Assembly: GCF_007558825.1 (NCBI RefSeq)
Contig: NZ_VLTK01000011.1
Location: 80,765 to 144,764, forward strand
Source of the DNA: Brevibacterium aurantiacum
Lineage (GTDB): Bacteria; Actinomycetota; Actinomycetes; Actinomycetales; Brevibacteriaceae
Direction: 5' to 3'
Length of the DNA stretch: 64,000 nt
Under the pieces are notes generated by a model. It did no database searches. It had not been told where the DNA came from and worked only from the letters and a program-made list of their open reading frames with translations. Shown here in pieces: positions 53,342 through 62,020 of this stretch. Positions within the stretch are counted from its first letter, which is position 1. Each line of letters begins with the position of its first letter. The position numbers and the translations under genes are program-made.

Positions 53342-54141
53342 GGCTCTCCTCTCATGATCTGATCCAGATGGGTTGCGATGTCCGCCTCGTTGAGCCTATC
53401 GGACTCGGTTCGTGTTTTCCCTGGTCGAACACGCAGGAAGTACTCCAGGTTTCCACTGGGACCGGGAAGCACGGAGCCCGCGACATCGACCACGCGGGCC
53501 TCGTGTTCGGCGATGCCGGCGAGGACGGAGTCAAGGGCCCGCCGTCGCTTGCTCACGGTGGAGACGACGCCGTGCTTGTCGAGTGCACCACGGGCGAGTT
53601 CGAACTGGGGTTTGACCATGAGGAGCAGTTCGCCGGTGGACTGTGTGGCTGCCAGCAGCGGAGCCAACAGCAGGCGCAGGGAGATGAACGACACGTCGGC
53701 GACGACCACATCGACCTGCGGCACGTCGGAACTCTCCAGCTCACGCAGGTTGAGGCCTTCTCGGACACGGACTCGTTGGTCCTGGCGAAGCCCCGCGTCG
53801 AACTGGTCGTGTCCGACGTCGACGGCCCAGACTTCCTTCGCTCCCCGGTGCAGGAGGACTTGGGTGAATCCGCCGGTGGAGGCACCGGCGTCGAGCGCGG
53901 TTCTGCCAGCGAAGTCAGTGATGGAGAAGGACTCCAGTGCGCCGAGGAGTTTGTGTGCGCTGCGTGCCACCCAGGGGTCGGGTTCTGTGACTGTGAGCTC
54001 GTCGGCGTCTGTCACATCCTGCGAGGGCTTCGCGGCTGCTCGGCCATTGATGCTGACCCGTCCGGCAGCGATCTCCCGTGCCGCTCGGGACCGAGTGGCG
54101 ATCAGTTCCCGTTCGACTAGTTCGCGGTCGAGTCGGCTCAC
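53338..54141 (-). CDS. tlyA: TlyA-family rRNA methyltransferase
   Basis: A 267-residue protein with an N-terminal S4 domain (SRLDRELVERELIATRSRA) and an FtsJ-like SAM methyltransferase domain (TALDAGASTGGFTQVLL; KPQFELAR). TlyA 2'-O-methylates 16S and/or 23S rRNA and influences capreomycin sensitivity. It overlaps nadK (ATGA) and the small upstream ORF (ATGA). Confidence 0.95.
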   Translation of the reverse strand: MSRLDRELVERELIATRSRAAREIAAGRVSINGRAAAKPSQDVTDADELTVTEPDPWVARSAHKLLGALESFSITDFAGRTALDAGASTGGFTQVLLHRGAKEVWAVDVGHDQFDAGLRQDQRVRVREGLNLRELESSDVPQVDVVVADVSFISLRLLLAPLLAATQSTGELLLMVKPQFELARGALDKHGVVSTVSKRRRALDSVLAGIAEHEARVVDVAGSVLPGPSGNLEYFLRVRPGKTRTESDRLNEADIATHLDQIMRGEP

Positions 54142-54395
54142 AATGAACTCACCTGAGAGTCGAGGTCATCAAGGAGTGTGGACAGGAGTCCGTGTCGTTC
54201 GGTGCTTGGTGCTTGGTCGATCTGCTCAAGGTCACGGCGCCAGTTTTCAACGGGCACATCACCGTTGACAGAGGCCGGTGTGGGTGCCGGGGTGGGAGCC
54301 TGTGGCACGGGTCGGCTCGGCGATGCCGGTTGGCTAGGCGCTTCGGCCTGCTGTGGTTCGTCGTTCTGCTGTGGCTCGTGCATCGGTTCAGTCAT
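54138..54395 (-). CDS. Small conserved protein between HAD phosphatase and tlyA
   Basis: An 85-residue polar protein. Residues 1-45 are rich in Pro, Gln and Ala (PSQPASPSRPVPQAPTPAPT); the C-terminal 40 (NWRRDLEQIDQAPSTERHGL) look helical and more conserved in style. It overlaps the upstream HAD gene by 8 nt and tlyA by 4 nt, so it is coupled to both and very likely real. A small ORF at this place is familiar from other Actinobacteria, but no function is known to me. Confidence 0.7.
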   Translation of the reverse strand: MTEPMHEPQQNDEPQQAEAPSQPASPSRPVPQAPTPAPTPASVNGDVPVENWRRDLEQIDQAPSTERHGLLSTLLDDLDSQVSSL

Positions 54396-55425
54396 GGATC
54401 CTCCGTGGCAGATTCCCTGGAGCCACGTTATCGCCGCGGTCCATCGCCTCCCATGCTAGTCGGAGAGCGTCCTGGACGATGGCGGCCCCACTGTGGGCTG
54501 AATCGTCCAGGCACAGTTGACCATCGACGATCCGACAGCCCGCAGATCCAAGCGCTCCGCCGGCGGATCCATACGTATCCTCGCCGTCGATGAGCTTCGG
54601 CAGGCCACGCAGGCTGGGCAGGATATAGGTAGGACGCAGACCAGGGCGGGCACGGAGGGCGTCATGAATGTCGTGGACGCCGGTGAGGACGAGAGCGGTT
54701 TCGAACCCTGCTGAGTTGCCGCCTTCGATATCCGTGTCGAGGCGATCTCCGACCATCAGAGGTCGTTGGGCTCCGATCCTGCGTGCCGCGAACTCCATCA
54801 TGTGTGGGGAGGGTTTGCCGACGACGGTCGGCTGAGCACCGGTGAGCTTGGAGAGCATGTCGATGAATGCCCCATTGCCTGGGACTCGGCTCCTGGGACC
54901 GACCATCGAATAGTCGGGGTTGGTCGCCCACCATTCGATGCCTGATGTGATCGCTTCACAGGCGCGCACGATCGCCTGGTACGTGATGTCCGGGTCGAGG
55001 CCCTGAGCGATGGCGACGGGGCCGTCATCCAGATTGTGGGTCAGTGTCAGTCCCTCGGATTCCAGCGCCGTGGCCAGTCCGGTTGCGCCCACCAGGTAGA
55101 TGAGTGCCCCGGTTCCGAATCTTTCGGCAAGCCGTCCGGCCAGCACCTGCGCCGAGGTGGTCACCTCGGCCGGTGTCGTGTTGATTCCCAGCGTGGAGAT
55201 GTGCTCGGCCACCACACCGGCGGTGCGAGTAGCGTTGTTCGTCACATAGTTGACGGGGATGGACTGCTCGTGGAGGAAGTTGATGCCCTCCACTGCTCCG
55301 GAGATCGGCTCCGGACCGTGGTAGACGACGCCGTCGAGGTCGAACAGCACACAATCGATCGGTGCGCCCGATTCCTCAGGCGCACGTCGATCGACCGGTG
55401 CTGCTGCGTTGGCGACTGGCGTCAC
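54388..55425 (-). CDS. HAD-superfamily IIA phosphatase (NagD/phosphoglycolate-phosphatase-like)
   Basis: A 345-residue HAD IIA hydrolase. Motif I CVLFDLDGVVYHGPEPI (nucleophile Asp), NNATRT (motif II region), and motif III/IV MVGDRLDTDIEGGNSAGFETALV are in place, with the C2 cap between. The family dephosphorylates small sugar phosphates such as 2-phosphoglycolate, glycerol 3-phosphate or UMP; the exact substrate is unknown. The C-terminal extension of about 65 residues is unusual. Overlaps the repeat protein by 4 nt. Confidence 0.88.
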   Translation of the reverse strand: MTPVANAAAPVDRRAPEESGAPIDCVLFDLDGVVYHGPEPISGAVEGINFLHEQSIPVNYVTNNATRTAGVVAEHISTLGINTTPAEVTTSAQVLAGRLAERFGTGALIYLVGATGLATALESEGLTLTHNLDDGPVAIAQGLDPDITYQAIVRACEAITSGIEWWATNPDYSMVGPRSRVPGNGAFIDMLSKLTGAQPTVVGKPSPHMMEFAARRIGAQRPLMVGDRLDTDIEGGNSAGFETALVLTGVHDIHDALRARPGLRPTYILPSLRGLPKLIDGEDTYGSAGGALGSAGCRIVDGQLCLDDSAHSGAAIVQDALRLAWEAMDRGDNVAPGNLPRRIHD

Positions 55426-57803
55426 TGATGACCGTTCAGCCGATACGAGACGTTCGTCTCCTCTGAGCTCGCATTGTCGGCAGGCTTGAGGCTCGTGCCC
55501 GATGCTTCGGGGTCCGCGTGAGCTTCTTCATCGGAGGACTCGGAAGTCTCCTCATCGGAAGCGGCGCTTCCTTCGGCATCCTCGAGCAGTTCGTCGAGTT
55601 CAGCTTCGATCTCCTCGTCGGAGACCTTGACTTTCTTCAGTTCCTTCTCTGAGACGTGCGTCTTCGACTTCGCCGGAACGTGATCGTCTCCAGCAGCGTC
55701 AGCAACGGCATCTGTGATGGCGTTGTCTGCGACGAGGCTGACCGTAGGAGCTTCGTCGGCCTCATCGGCCTCGGCGTCGCTAGCGTCCTCGTCGAACTCT
55801 GCTTCACCCGCGCCCTCAGCGTCTGCGTCGTCGAAATCGACATCATCTGCGCCTGAACCAGCCGCGATCGAAAGTTCGGTCTCGGCATCGTCGAACTCAG
55901 CATCTTCGAGTTCTGCATCGTCCCTGTTGTCAACGCCGGCCATGCCGACAGCATCGGCATCGTGTGCCGAGCCGTACTCAGCCTCAGTCTCAGCCTCAGC
56001 CTCAGCCTCAGCAGGATCATCGTCGAGTGAGGCAGGCTCATCATCGTCGATCTCTTCGACTGTCTCGATTTCCACGCCGAGGTTGGGGTCTGGCTCTTCG
56101 TCCCCGAAGAGAGTGCCCGTGGCCTTGGCAGTGCGACGCGAGAGCTCTTCGTACTTGTCAGCCATCTCGGTTTCCCCGTGCAGGCGCAGCACTTCAGAAT
56201 ATGCGGCCATCAGGCGCACCAGCGCACCGCTTGGCTTCTGGGTGAAGTCTTCGGCTTCGATCAGAGCCCGTGCGCCCTTGAGATCACCGAGGTCCGATTT
56301 CGCTCCGGCGGCAACGATGACGAGTTCGGTGCGAGCATCGTTGTCGAGTTCAAGCTCACCGGCTGACTCGAACAGCTCGATAGCCTTCTGAGGCTTGTCA
56401 CGACCGCGTTCTGCATCTGCGATGAGCGCAATGTTGTCGTTCGAGCCGGAGATTCGTCGGTGCGTGCGCAGTTCGCGAACTGCCTCGTCGTACTTCTCCA
56501 CGTGATAGGCGGCAATGCCGAGTGCTTCTCGGACCAGGCCAACGCGACCCGCGCGGGCCATGGCTGCCTTCGCATGCTCGTAGGCGCGTTCCGGATCGAC
56601 GTCCAGGAACCCTCCGGCTGAGACGAGGTGCTTGGCAACTGCTGCTGCGTTCTCCTTGTCGAGGGTACGCAGCTGTCCCAGCAGCTCTTTGTCGAGTTCC
56701 TTGCCGGTGACCTCTTCGGGAATAGGCGGCTCTTGGATGCGCGGACGGCGTGCGCGCTGTTCGCGTGCGTATTCGCCGGTCTCGGTAGAGCGCACGGCTC
56801 TGCGGTCATTATTGTTACGCCCGAAGCCTCCGCGGTCACCGCCGCCGTCGCGACGTCGGCTTCCTCCGCGGTCATCGCGGCGGTTGCCCTGGTAACCACC
56901 ACGACGTTCTCCGTCGCTGGAGCGATTGCCCTGATATCCACCACGGCGTTCACCATCATTGGAGCGGTCACCTTGGTAACCGCCACGACGGTCACCGTCC
57001 TTATTGCGGTCCCCTTGGTATCCACCACGACGCTCATCACGACGGTCGCTGCCGAAGCTGCGGCGTTCACTGTCGTTGGAACGGTTGCCCTGATAACCAC
57101 CACGACGCTCACCATCATTGGAGCGATTGCCCTGATAACCACCACGGCGTTCACCATCATTGGAGCGATTGCCCTGGAAACCACCGCGACGTTCACCGTC
57201 GCTGGAGCGATTGCCCTGGTAACCACCGCGACGTTCACCGTCCTTATTGCGGTCGCCCTGGTAGCCGCCACGACGCTCATCACGACGGTCGCCGCCGAAG
57301 CTGCGGCGTTCACTGTCGTTGGAACGGTTACCCTGATAACCACCACGACGCTCACCATCGCTGGAACGGTTACCCTGAAAACCGCCACGACGCTCACCAT
57401 CGCTGGAGCGGTTGCCTTGGTAACCACCACGACGGTCACCGTCCTTATTGCGGTCGCCTTGGTATCCACCACGACGATCATCACGACGGTCGCCGCCGAA
57501 GCTACGGCGTTCACCATCATTACGACGGTCGCCACCATTGCCACGGTTGCCCTGGTAACCACCCCGACGCTCACCATCGCTGGAACGGTCGCCTTGGTAA
57601 CCACCACGACGCTCACCATCGCTGGAGCGATTGCCCTGGTAGCCGCCTCGGCGGTCGTCGCGACGATCGGAGTTACGTGACCCGCGCTCGTCCCGGGACT
57701 GGTGGGAGTCCTGTCGACGATTGTGATTGCTGTCGCGATCTGAGCGGCGCCCGCCGTCCGAGCGGCGGTTCTGCTGGCTGTCTCGCGAATCCCCTGGGGC
57801 CAC
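55422..57803 (-). CDS. Repeat-rich RGG-box protein with helical core and acidic C-terminus
   Basis: A 793-residue protein in three parts. Residues ~1-350 are highly basic and contain 16 copies of a RRGGYQGNRSSDGE-type 14-residue unit (51-313; 14 have Tyr, 2 have Phe), an RGG-like, RNA-binding and condensate-prone type of sequence. Residues ~370-560 form a folded, TPR-like helical part (EAVRELRTHRRISGSNDNIA; EKYEELSRRTAKA pattern). The C-terminal ~230 residues are extremely acidic. The basic, folded, acidic layout makes it a polyampholyte. Start GTG 57803 with AGGGAGA 3 nt ahead; a TATAGG just upstream fits leaderless initiation. Function unknown; RNA or ribosome association is inference. Confidence 0.85.
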   Translation of the reverse strand: MAPGDSRDSQQNRRSDGGRRSDRDSNHNRRQDSHQSRDERGSRNSDRRDDRRGGYQGNRSSDGERRGGYQGDRSSDGERRGGYQGNRGNGGDRRNDGERRSFGGDRRDDRRGGYQGDRNKDGDRRGGYQGNRSSDGERRGGFQGNRSSDGERRGGYQGNRSNDSERRSFGGDRRDERRGGYQGDRNKDGERRGGYQGNRSSDGERRGGFQGNRSNDGERRGGYQGNRSNDGERRGGYQGNRSNDSERRSFGSDRRDERRGGYQGDRNKDGDRRGGYQGDRSNDGERRGGYQGNRSSDGERRGGYQGNRRDDRGGSRRRDGGGDRGGFGRNNNDRRAVRSTETGEYAREQRARRPRIQEPPIPEEVTGKELDKELLGQLRTLDKENAAAVAKHLVSAGGFLDVDPERAYEHAKAAMARAGRVGLVREALGIAAYHVEKYDEAVRELRTHRRISGSNDNIALIADAERGRDKPQKAIELFESAGELELDNDARTELVIVAAGAKSDLGDLKGARALIEAEDFTQKPSGALVRLMAAYSEVLRLHGETEMADKYEELSRRTAKATGTLFGDEEPDPNLGVEIETVEEIDDDEPASLDDDPAEAEAEAETEAEYGSAHDADAVGMAGVDNRDDAELEDAEFDDAETELSIAAGSGADDVDFDDADAEGAGEAEFDEDASDAEADEADEAPTVSLVADNAITDAVADAAGDDHVPAKSKTHVSEKELKKVKVSDEEIEAELDELLEDAEGSAASDEETSESSDEEAHADPEASGTSLKPADNASSEETNVSYRLNGHQ
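56865..57653. repeat. 42-bp coding tandem repeat with higher-order pattern
   Basis: Sixteen 42-bp units (some with inserted RRSFGGDRRDE-type segments after units 3, 7 and 12) encode the RGGYQG repeats. The order of unit types NKDG, SSDG, F-type and SNDS is itself repeated, which points to block duplications. Confidence 0.95.
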
Positions 57804-58512
57804 GATTCTCCCTATAAAGTCTTTTCAATGATTCCGCACCATTCTAGTCCACTCGAAACGGGTAAGTCGTGTGCGTGGGAACACGAATTCATTGTCGACA
57901 GAGTGATGCGATGGTCACGGTAAGTTCTCTTTCGCAGCCACCGGTCAGGTCCGGACCACACAACCCGCAGTCTCCGGCCACCTCGATTCATCGGACGAAG
58001 TGGCGGTGCATGGTTAGGCGGACCACTCCCCTATTAGGCATCAGGCCATAACATCAGATCAAGATCGCCTCTAAGTGCTCTGTTAGAATCGTGGCGAACC
58101 GTGCCCTCAGCAACGGCATACGGGGACACACGGTCATCTCATCGCGGTCAGTAGGGGATTCATGAAGCCTGGTGTGGAAAAATCGAGCATGCTGGTCCAC
58201 TCTTTTCACGTCCCCGCTTCAACCGCATTATCGCCACATGAAACTACATCAGCAATTGCCTTTTTTCTGATGTCACACCTGAATACCGGAACCCAGATCA
58301 GGCACCGTTGCATGATTACCCGGTGTTTCAAATACCCTATCGACGTCCCGACAATTGTGCTCATTGTCACCGCAGGTTCAGTGCACAGATCGCAGCACGA
58401 GGTTCCACACAGCACCGACTGTTCCGGACCCCTCGCAGACACGGAAGCCTTCACCCCAGACCATGCAAGGCCGCATGTGCGCACAGAATCGTCGGTAATC
58501 TGTGACTCTGTT

Positions 58513-58533
58513 CATCCGATTGAGCATCGGATG
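58513..58533. promoter_or_regulatory. Hairpin/palindrome upstream of betB
   Basis: A perfect 8-bp inverted repeat CATCCGAT / ATCGGATG with a 5-nt loop, 57 nt before the leader ORF. It could be an operator or an RNA hairpin in the leader. Confidence 0.4.
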
Positions 58534-58589
58534 CCCTTGTTCGCATATCGTGGCTCTCGGAAGCGTCACCACCAGCGGAAAGAGGAGAC

Positions 58590-58670
58590 ATGCACTCAGC
58601 AAGGACTCGCACTTCGACATGGGTGGCCAAGACAGACTCAATCTCAATGATTTTCACCATCAAGGAATAG
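58590..58670 (+). CDS. Candidate 26-residue leader peptide before betB
   Basis: A short ORF starting ATG right behind AAAGAGGAGAC and ending with TAG 8 nt before the betB start. Its last codons overlap the betB ribosome-binding site (GGAATAGGAG). Content: MHSARTRTSTWVAKTDSISM then six more residues. The placement is that of a translationally coupled or attenuating upstream ORF; no homology is known. Confidence 0.4.
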   Translation: MHSARTRTSTWVAKTDSISMIFTIKE

Positions 58671-58678
58671 GAGACATC

Positions 58679-60157
58679 GTGCCCAACACGCTTTTCATCG
58701 ATGGACAGTGGGTTTCGGCCCAGAACGGCGGGATCAGAGAGATCCATAATCCAGCCGACGGCAGTTTCGTCGCCGAGGTGGACGAAGCCAGCCCAGCCGA
58801 CACCGAACTCGCGATCGCCGCCGCCCGTCGCGCCTTCGACTCGGGCGTCTGGTCGAGCGTGCCCGCCAGCGAGCGGGGCGATCTGCTCCTCAAGTTCGCA
58901 TCGGTCCTGCGGGAGCGCAAGGCAGAGTTCGCCCGCGCCGAATCACTTGACACAGGCAAGCGTTATGTCGAGTCCGAGATCGATATGGATGACATCGCCA
59001 ACTGCTTCGACTACTTCGGCAAACTGGCCGCCAATGACGCCGGCCGCGTCGTCGACGCCGGCACCGACACGGTCGCCAGCCGCATCGTCCACGAGCCCGT
59101 CGGCGTCTGTGCCCTCATCACCCCGTGGAATTACCCGCTGCTGCAGGCCGCCTGGAAGATCGCGCCTTGCCTGGCAGCCGGAAATACGTTCATCCTCAAA
59201 CCTGCCGAACTCACCCCGCACACGGCGATCCTGACGATGCAGGTGCTCGAAGAGCTGGGCCTTCCGGCAGGAGTCGGCAACCTGATTCTGGGCGCTGGCG
59301 CCGATGCGGGTGCACCGCTGTCGACTCATGAGGACATCGACATGGTCTCCTTCACCGGCGGCCTGGTCACAGGACGCCTGCTGGCTGCCAACGCGGCAGC
59401 AACCGTGAAGAAGATCGCACTCGAGCTCGGCGGCAAGAACCCGAACGTCGTCTTCGCCGACGCGGACTTCGAAGCCGCTGTCGACAACGCGCTCAACGCT
59501 GCATTCGTCCACTCCGGCCAGGTCTGCTCCGCAGGGGCCCGACTCATCGTCGAAGAATCCATCGCCGAGAAGTTCGTCGACCGCCTCGTCGAGCGTGCTC
59601 AGCAGATCCGCCTCGGCGGACCCTTCGATGACAATGCCGAAACCGGACCGCTCATCTCCGCGGCCCACCGCGACAAGGTCACCGCCTATGTCGACAAGGG
59701 CGTGGCCGAAGGCGCTCGCGTGCGCTGCGGCGGCACATGGGGCCAGGGTGATCTGGAGAAGGGCTACTACTACCTGCCCACCATTCTCGACCAGGTCAAG
59801 CGTGGAATGTCTGTCGTCTCCGACGAAGCATTCGGCCCTGTCGTCACCGTCGAGACCTTCTCCACGGTCGATGAGGCCGTCGAGATCGCCAACGACACCT
59901 ACTACGGTCTCGCCGGGGCGGTCTGGAGCCAGGATGCTGGCAAGACTCAGCTGGTCGCCCAGCGTCTGCGCCACGGAACCATCTGGATCAACGACTTCCA
60001 CCCCTACCTGCCACAGGCTGAGTGGGGCGGATACAAGCAGTCGGGCTTCGGCCGCGAACTGGGACCGACCGGTCTGGCCGAATACCAGGAAGCCAAGCAC
60101 ATCTACCAGAACCTCGAGCCCGCCGTCACCGGCTGGTTCCCCGATCACAGCAAATAA
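58679..60157 (+). CDS. betB: Betaine-aldehyde dehydrogenase (ALDH superfamily)
   Basis: A 492-residue NAD(P)-dependent aldehyde dehydrogenase. Catalytic Cys283 in HSGQVCSAGARL and general base Glu249 in ALELGGKNPN are intact, as are PWNYPLLQAAWKIAPCLAAGN and the C-terminal WINDFHPYLPQAEWGGYKQSGFGRELG, which is characteristic of betaine-aldehyde and related omega-amino aldehyde dehydrogenases. It oxidises betaine aldehyde to glycine betaine. GTG 58679 is chosen because AGGAG lies 5 nt before it; an upstream in-frame ATG at 58619 has no such site. The choline oxidase gene follows after 13 nt. Confidence 0.92.
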   Translation: MPNTLFIDGQWVSAQNGGIREIHNPADGSFVAEVDEASPADTELAIAAARRAFDSGVWSSVPASERGDLLLKFASVLRERKAEFARAESLDTGKRYVESEIDMDDIANCFDYFGKLAANDAGRVVDAGTDTVASRIVHEPVGVCALITPWNYPLLQAAWKIAPCLAAGNTFILKPAELTPHTAILTMQVLEELGLPAGVGNLILGAGADAGAPLSTHEDIDMVSFTGGLVTGRLLAANAAATVKKIALELGGKNPNVVFADADFEAAVDNALNAAFVHSGQVCSAGARLIVEESIAEKFVDRLVERAQQIRLGGPFDDNAETGPLISAAHRDKVTAYVDKGVAEGARVRCGGTWGQGDLEKGYYYLPTILDQVKRGMSVVSDEAFGPVVTVETFSTVDEAVEIANDTYYGLAGAVWSQDAGKTQLVAQRLRHGTIWINDFHPYLPQAEWGGYKQSGFGRELGPTGLAEYQEAKHIYQNLEPAVTGWFPDHSK

Positions 60158-60170
60158 GGAGAATCAGAAC

Positions 60171-61733
60171 GTGGAAACTACTCATAGCTTTGACTATGTC
60201 GTCGTGGGCGGAGGCTCCGCGGGCGCTGCCGTGGCCGCGCGCCTCAGCGAGGATCCCGAGGTCAGCGTCGGATTGCTGGAAGCGGGCCCGACCGACGTCG
60301 GCGAAGACGTCGTCCTCAGCCTCAACCGGTGGATGGAACTCCTCGAGTCAGGCTTCGACTGGGACTACCCCATCGAGAAGCAGGAGCACGGCAACTCTCA
60401 TATGAGGCATGCCAGGGCGAAGGTCCTCGGCGGCTGCTCCTCACACAACTCGTGCATCGCCTTCTGGGCCCCGCGTGAGGATCTCGATGACTGGGAGACC
60501 AAGTTCGGCGCCACCGGGTGGGGATCGAAAGACACCTTCGGCCTGTACAAGAAGCTGGAGAGCAACGAGCTTCCCGGTGACCACCACGGTCACGACGGCC
60601 CCGTGCACCTGATGAATGTGCCGCCGAACGACCCATGCGGTGTCGCCCTGCTCGACGCCTGTGAGCAGGAGGGCATCCCCCGCGTTCAGTTCAACGAAGG
60701 CGAAACCGTCATCAACGGTGCCAACTTCTTCCAGGTCAACCGGAAGGCCGACGGCACCCGTTCGTCCTCCTCGGTGTCCTACCTGCACCCAATCCTCGAC
60801 CGTGAGAACCTCACGATCCTCACCGACACTCAGGCCAAGGTCCTCGAGTTCGACGATCAGGAGAACTGCACCGGCGTCCACGTCGTCAACAACGCCTTCG
60901 GCCACACCAAGCGCATCGAAGCCAAGCGGGAAGTCATCGTCTCCTCTGGTGCGATCAACACTCCTCAGCTGCTGATGCTCTCGGGAATCGGTCCTAAGGA
61001 TCACCTCGCCGAGGTGGGTGTCGATGTTCGCGTCGATTCGCCGGGTGTCGGTGAACACCTGCAGGACCACCCCGAAGGTGTCATCGCCTGGGATGCGAAG
61101 AAGCCGATGGTCGACGACTCCACCCAGTGGTGGGAGGCCGGAATCTTCACCCCCACCGAAGAAGGCTTGGACCGCCCCGACCTGATGATGCACTACGGTT
61201 CCGTGCCGTTCGACATGCATACACTGCGTCAGGGCTACCCGACGTCGGAGAACACCTTCTGTCTGACTCCGAACGTCACGCATGCCCGCTCACGCGGCAC
61301 CGTGCGCCTGCGTTCGCGTGATTTCCGGGACAAGCCCTACGTCGATCCTCGGTACTTCACCGACCCTGAGGGCCACGATATGCGTGTCATGATCGCCGGT
61401 ATCCGCAAGGCTCGTGCCATCGTGGCTCAGGACGCCATGTCCGAGTGGGCCGGTGAGGAACTCTTCCCCGGCAAGGATGTCCAGACCGATGAGCAGATCG
61501 AGGACTACATCACCCGCACCCACAACACCGTCTACCACCCGGTGGGCACGGCGCGGATGGGTGCAGCCGATGACCAGTCGTCGCCCTTGGATCCCCAGCT
61601 GCGAGTCAAGGGTGTCAATCGACTCCGTGTCGTCGATGCTTCCGCAATGCCGGAGATCACGACGGTCAACCCGAACATCACAGTGATGATGATGGGTGAG
61701 AAGTGCGCCGAAATGATCAAAACAGGATCCTGA
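60171..61733 (+). CDS. codA: Choline oxidase (GMC oxidoreductase)
   Basis: A 520-residue GMC flavoenzyme. The FAD motif VVVGGGSAGAAVAARLSED is at residue 10. It matches Arthrobacter choline oxidase almost block for block: RWMELLESG, RHARAKVLGGCSSHNSCIAF, FWAPREDL, PVHLMNVPP. His92 (HNS) corresponds to His99 that binds FAD covalently in CodA, with Ser94 for Ser101; His456 (VYHPVGTARMG) and Asn500 (TVNPNIT) correspond to the catalytic pair His466/Asn510. It should therefore oxidise choline to betaine aldehyde and betaine with O2, making H2O2, rather than being a membrane dehydrogenase of the BetA type. GTG 60171 follows AAGGAG. Confidence 0.93.
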   Translation: METTHSFDYVVVGGGSAGAAVAARLSEDPEVSVGLLEAGPTDVGEDVVLSLNRWMELLESGFDWDYPIEKQEHGNSHMRHARAKVLGGCSSHNSCIAFWAPREDLDDWETKFGATGWGSKDTFGLYKKLESNELPGDHHGHDGPVHLMNVPPNDPCGVALLDACEQEGIPRVQFNEGETVINGANFFQVNRKADGTRSSSSVSYLHPILDRENLTILTDTQAKVLEFDDQENCTGVHVVNNAFGHTKRIEAKREVIVSSGAINTPQLLMLSGIGPKDHLAEVGVDVRVDSPGVGEHLQDHPEGVIAWDAKKPMVDDSTQWWEAGIFTPTEEGLDRPDLMMHYGSVPFDMHTLRQGYPTSENTFCLTPNVTHARSRGTVRLRSRDFRDKPYVDPRYFTDPEGHDMRVMIAGIRKARAIVAQDAMSEWAGEELFPGKDVQTDEQIEDYITRTHNTVYHPVGTARMGAADDQSSPLDPQLRVKGVNRLRVVDASAMPEITTVNPNITVMMMGEKCAEMIKTGS

Positions 61734-61796
61734 CGTCTCATCGCGGAATCCTGATCGGTCGACGCCGGTCAGTGTTCTGAGAGATAAGGACCACCC

Positions 61797-61828
61797 AAGA
61801 GGGCCTCGCTGACAAGCGGGGCCCTCTT
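61797..61828 (+). terminator. Terminator downstream of codA
   Basis: A 9-bp stem AAGAGGGCC / GGCCCTCTT extends inward with CGCT / AGCG around a GACA loop. It lies 63 nt after the codA stop; only TT directly follows. Confidence 0.75.
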
Positions 61829-62020
61829 CCACATCAACCAACACCAACGGTGCTGTGGAAACCCTGTCCGGTGACAGATGTGTCCCTCCCGGACGCGCTT
61901 GAGCACCCCGGCATAGACAGCGGCTCAGTCTGATCAAAGCAGAGGGACTGGCCACACCCGGCACGCAGGCTTGGTCAGTCCCCTAGCCCGTCCTAGGCGG
62001 GACGCGTCACTTCACTCGCG

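Larger units (their letters stand above)
57804..58678. other. Long intergenic region, 875 bp, between repeat protein and betB
   Basis: Divergent spacer. It holds upstream signals of the repeat-protein gene on the minus strand, a hairpin at 58513-58533, another inverted repeat (ACATCAG / CTGATGT, 58246-58273) and a 26-codon leader ORF at 58590. Open frames of 60-160 codons occur but have no protein-like character or ribosome-binding site. No structured-RNA family was recognised. Confidence 0.55.

Noticed and set aside
56865..57653. Possible CRISPR array
   Set aside because: The 42-bp units are contiguous, without unique spacers, and are in frame with a protein.
56628..57680. 350-codon Thr/Ala/Val-rich frame opposite the RGG repeats
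   Set aside because: The hydrophobic repeats are simply the antisense reading of the 42-bp units; no ribosome-binding site.
58162..58650. 162-codon frame in the betB upstream region
   Set aside because: Cys/His-rich sequence without motif or ribosome-binding site; it also overlaps the better leader ORF.
60171..61733. Call as choline dehydrogenase BetA
   Set aside because: The covalent-FAD His and surrounding blocks match choline oxidase CodA, so the oxidase call is preferred.
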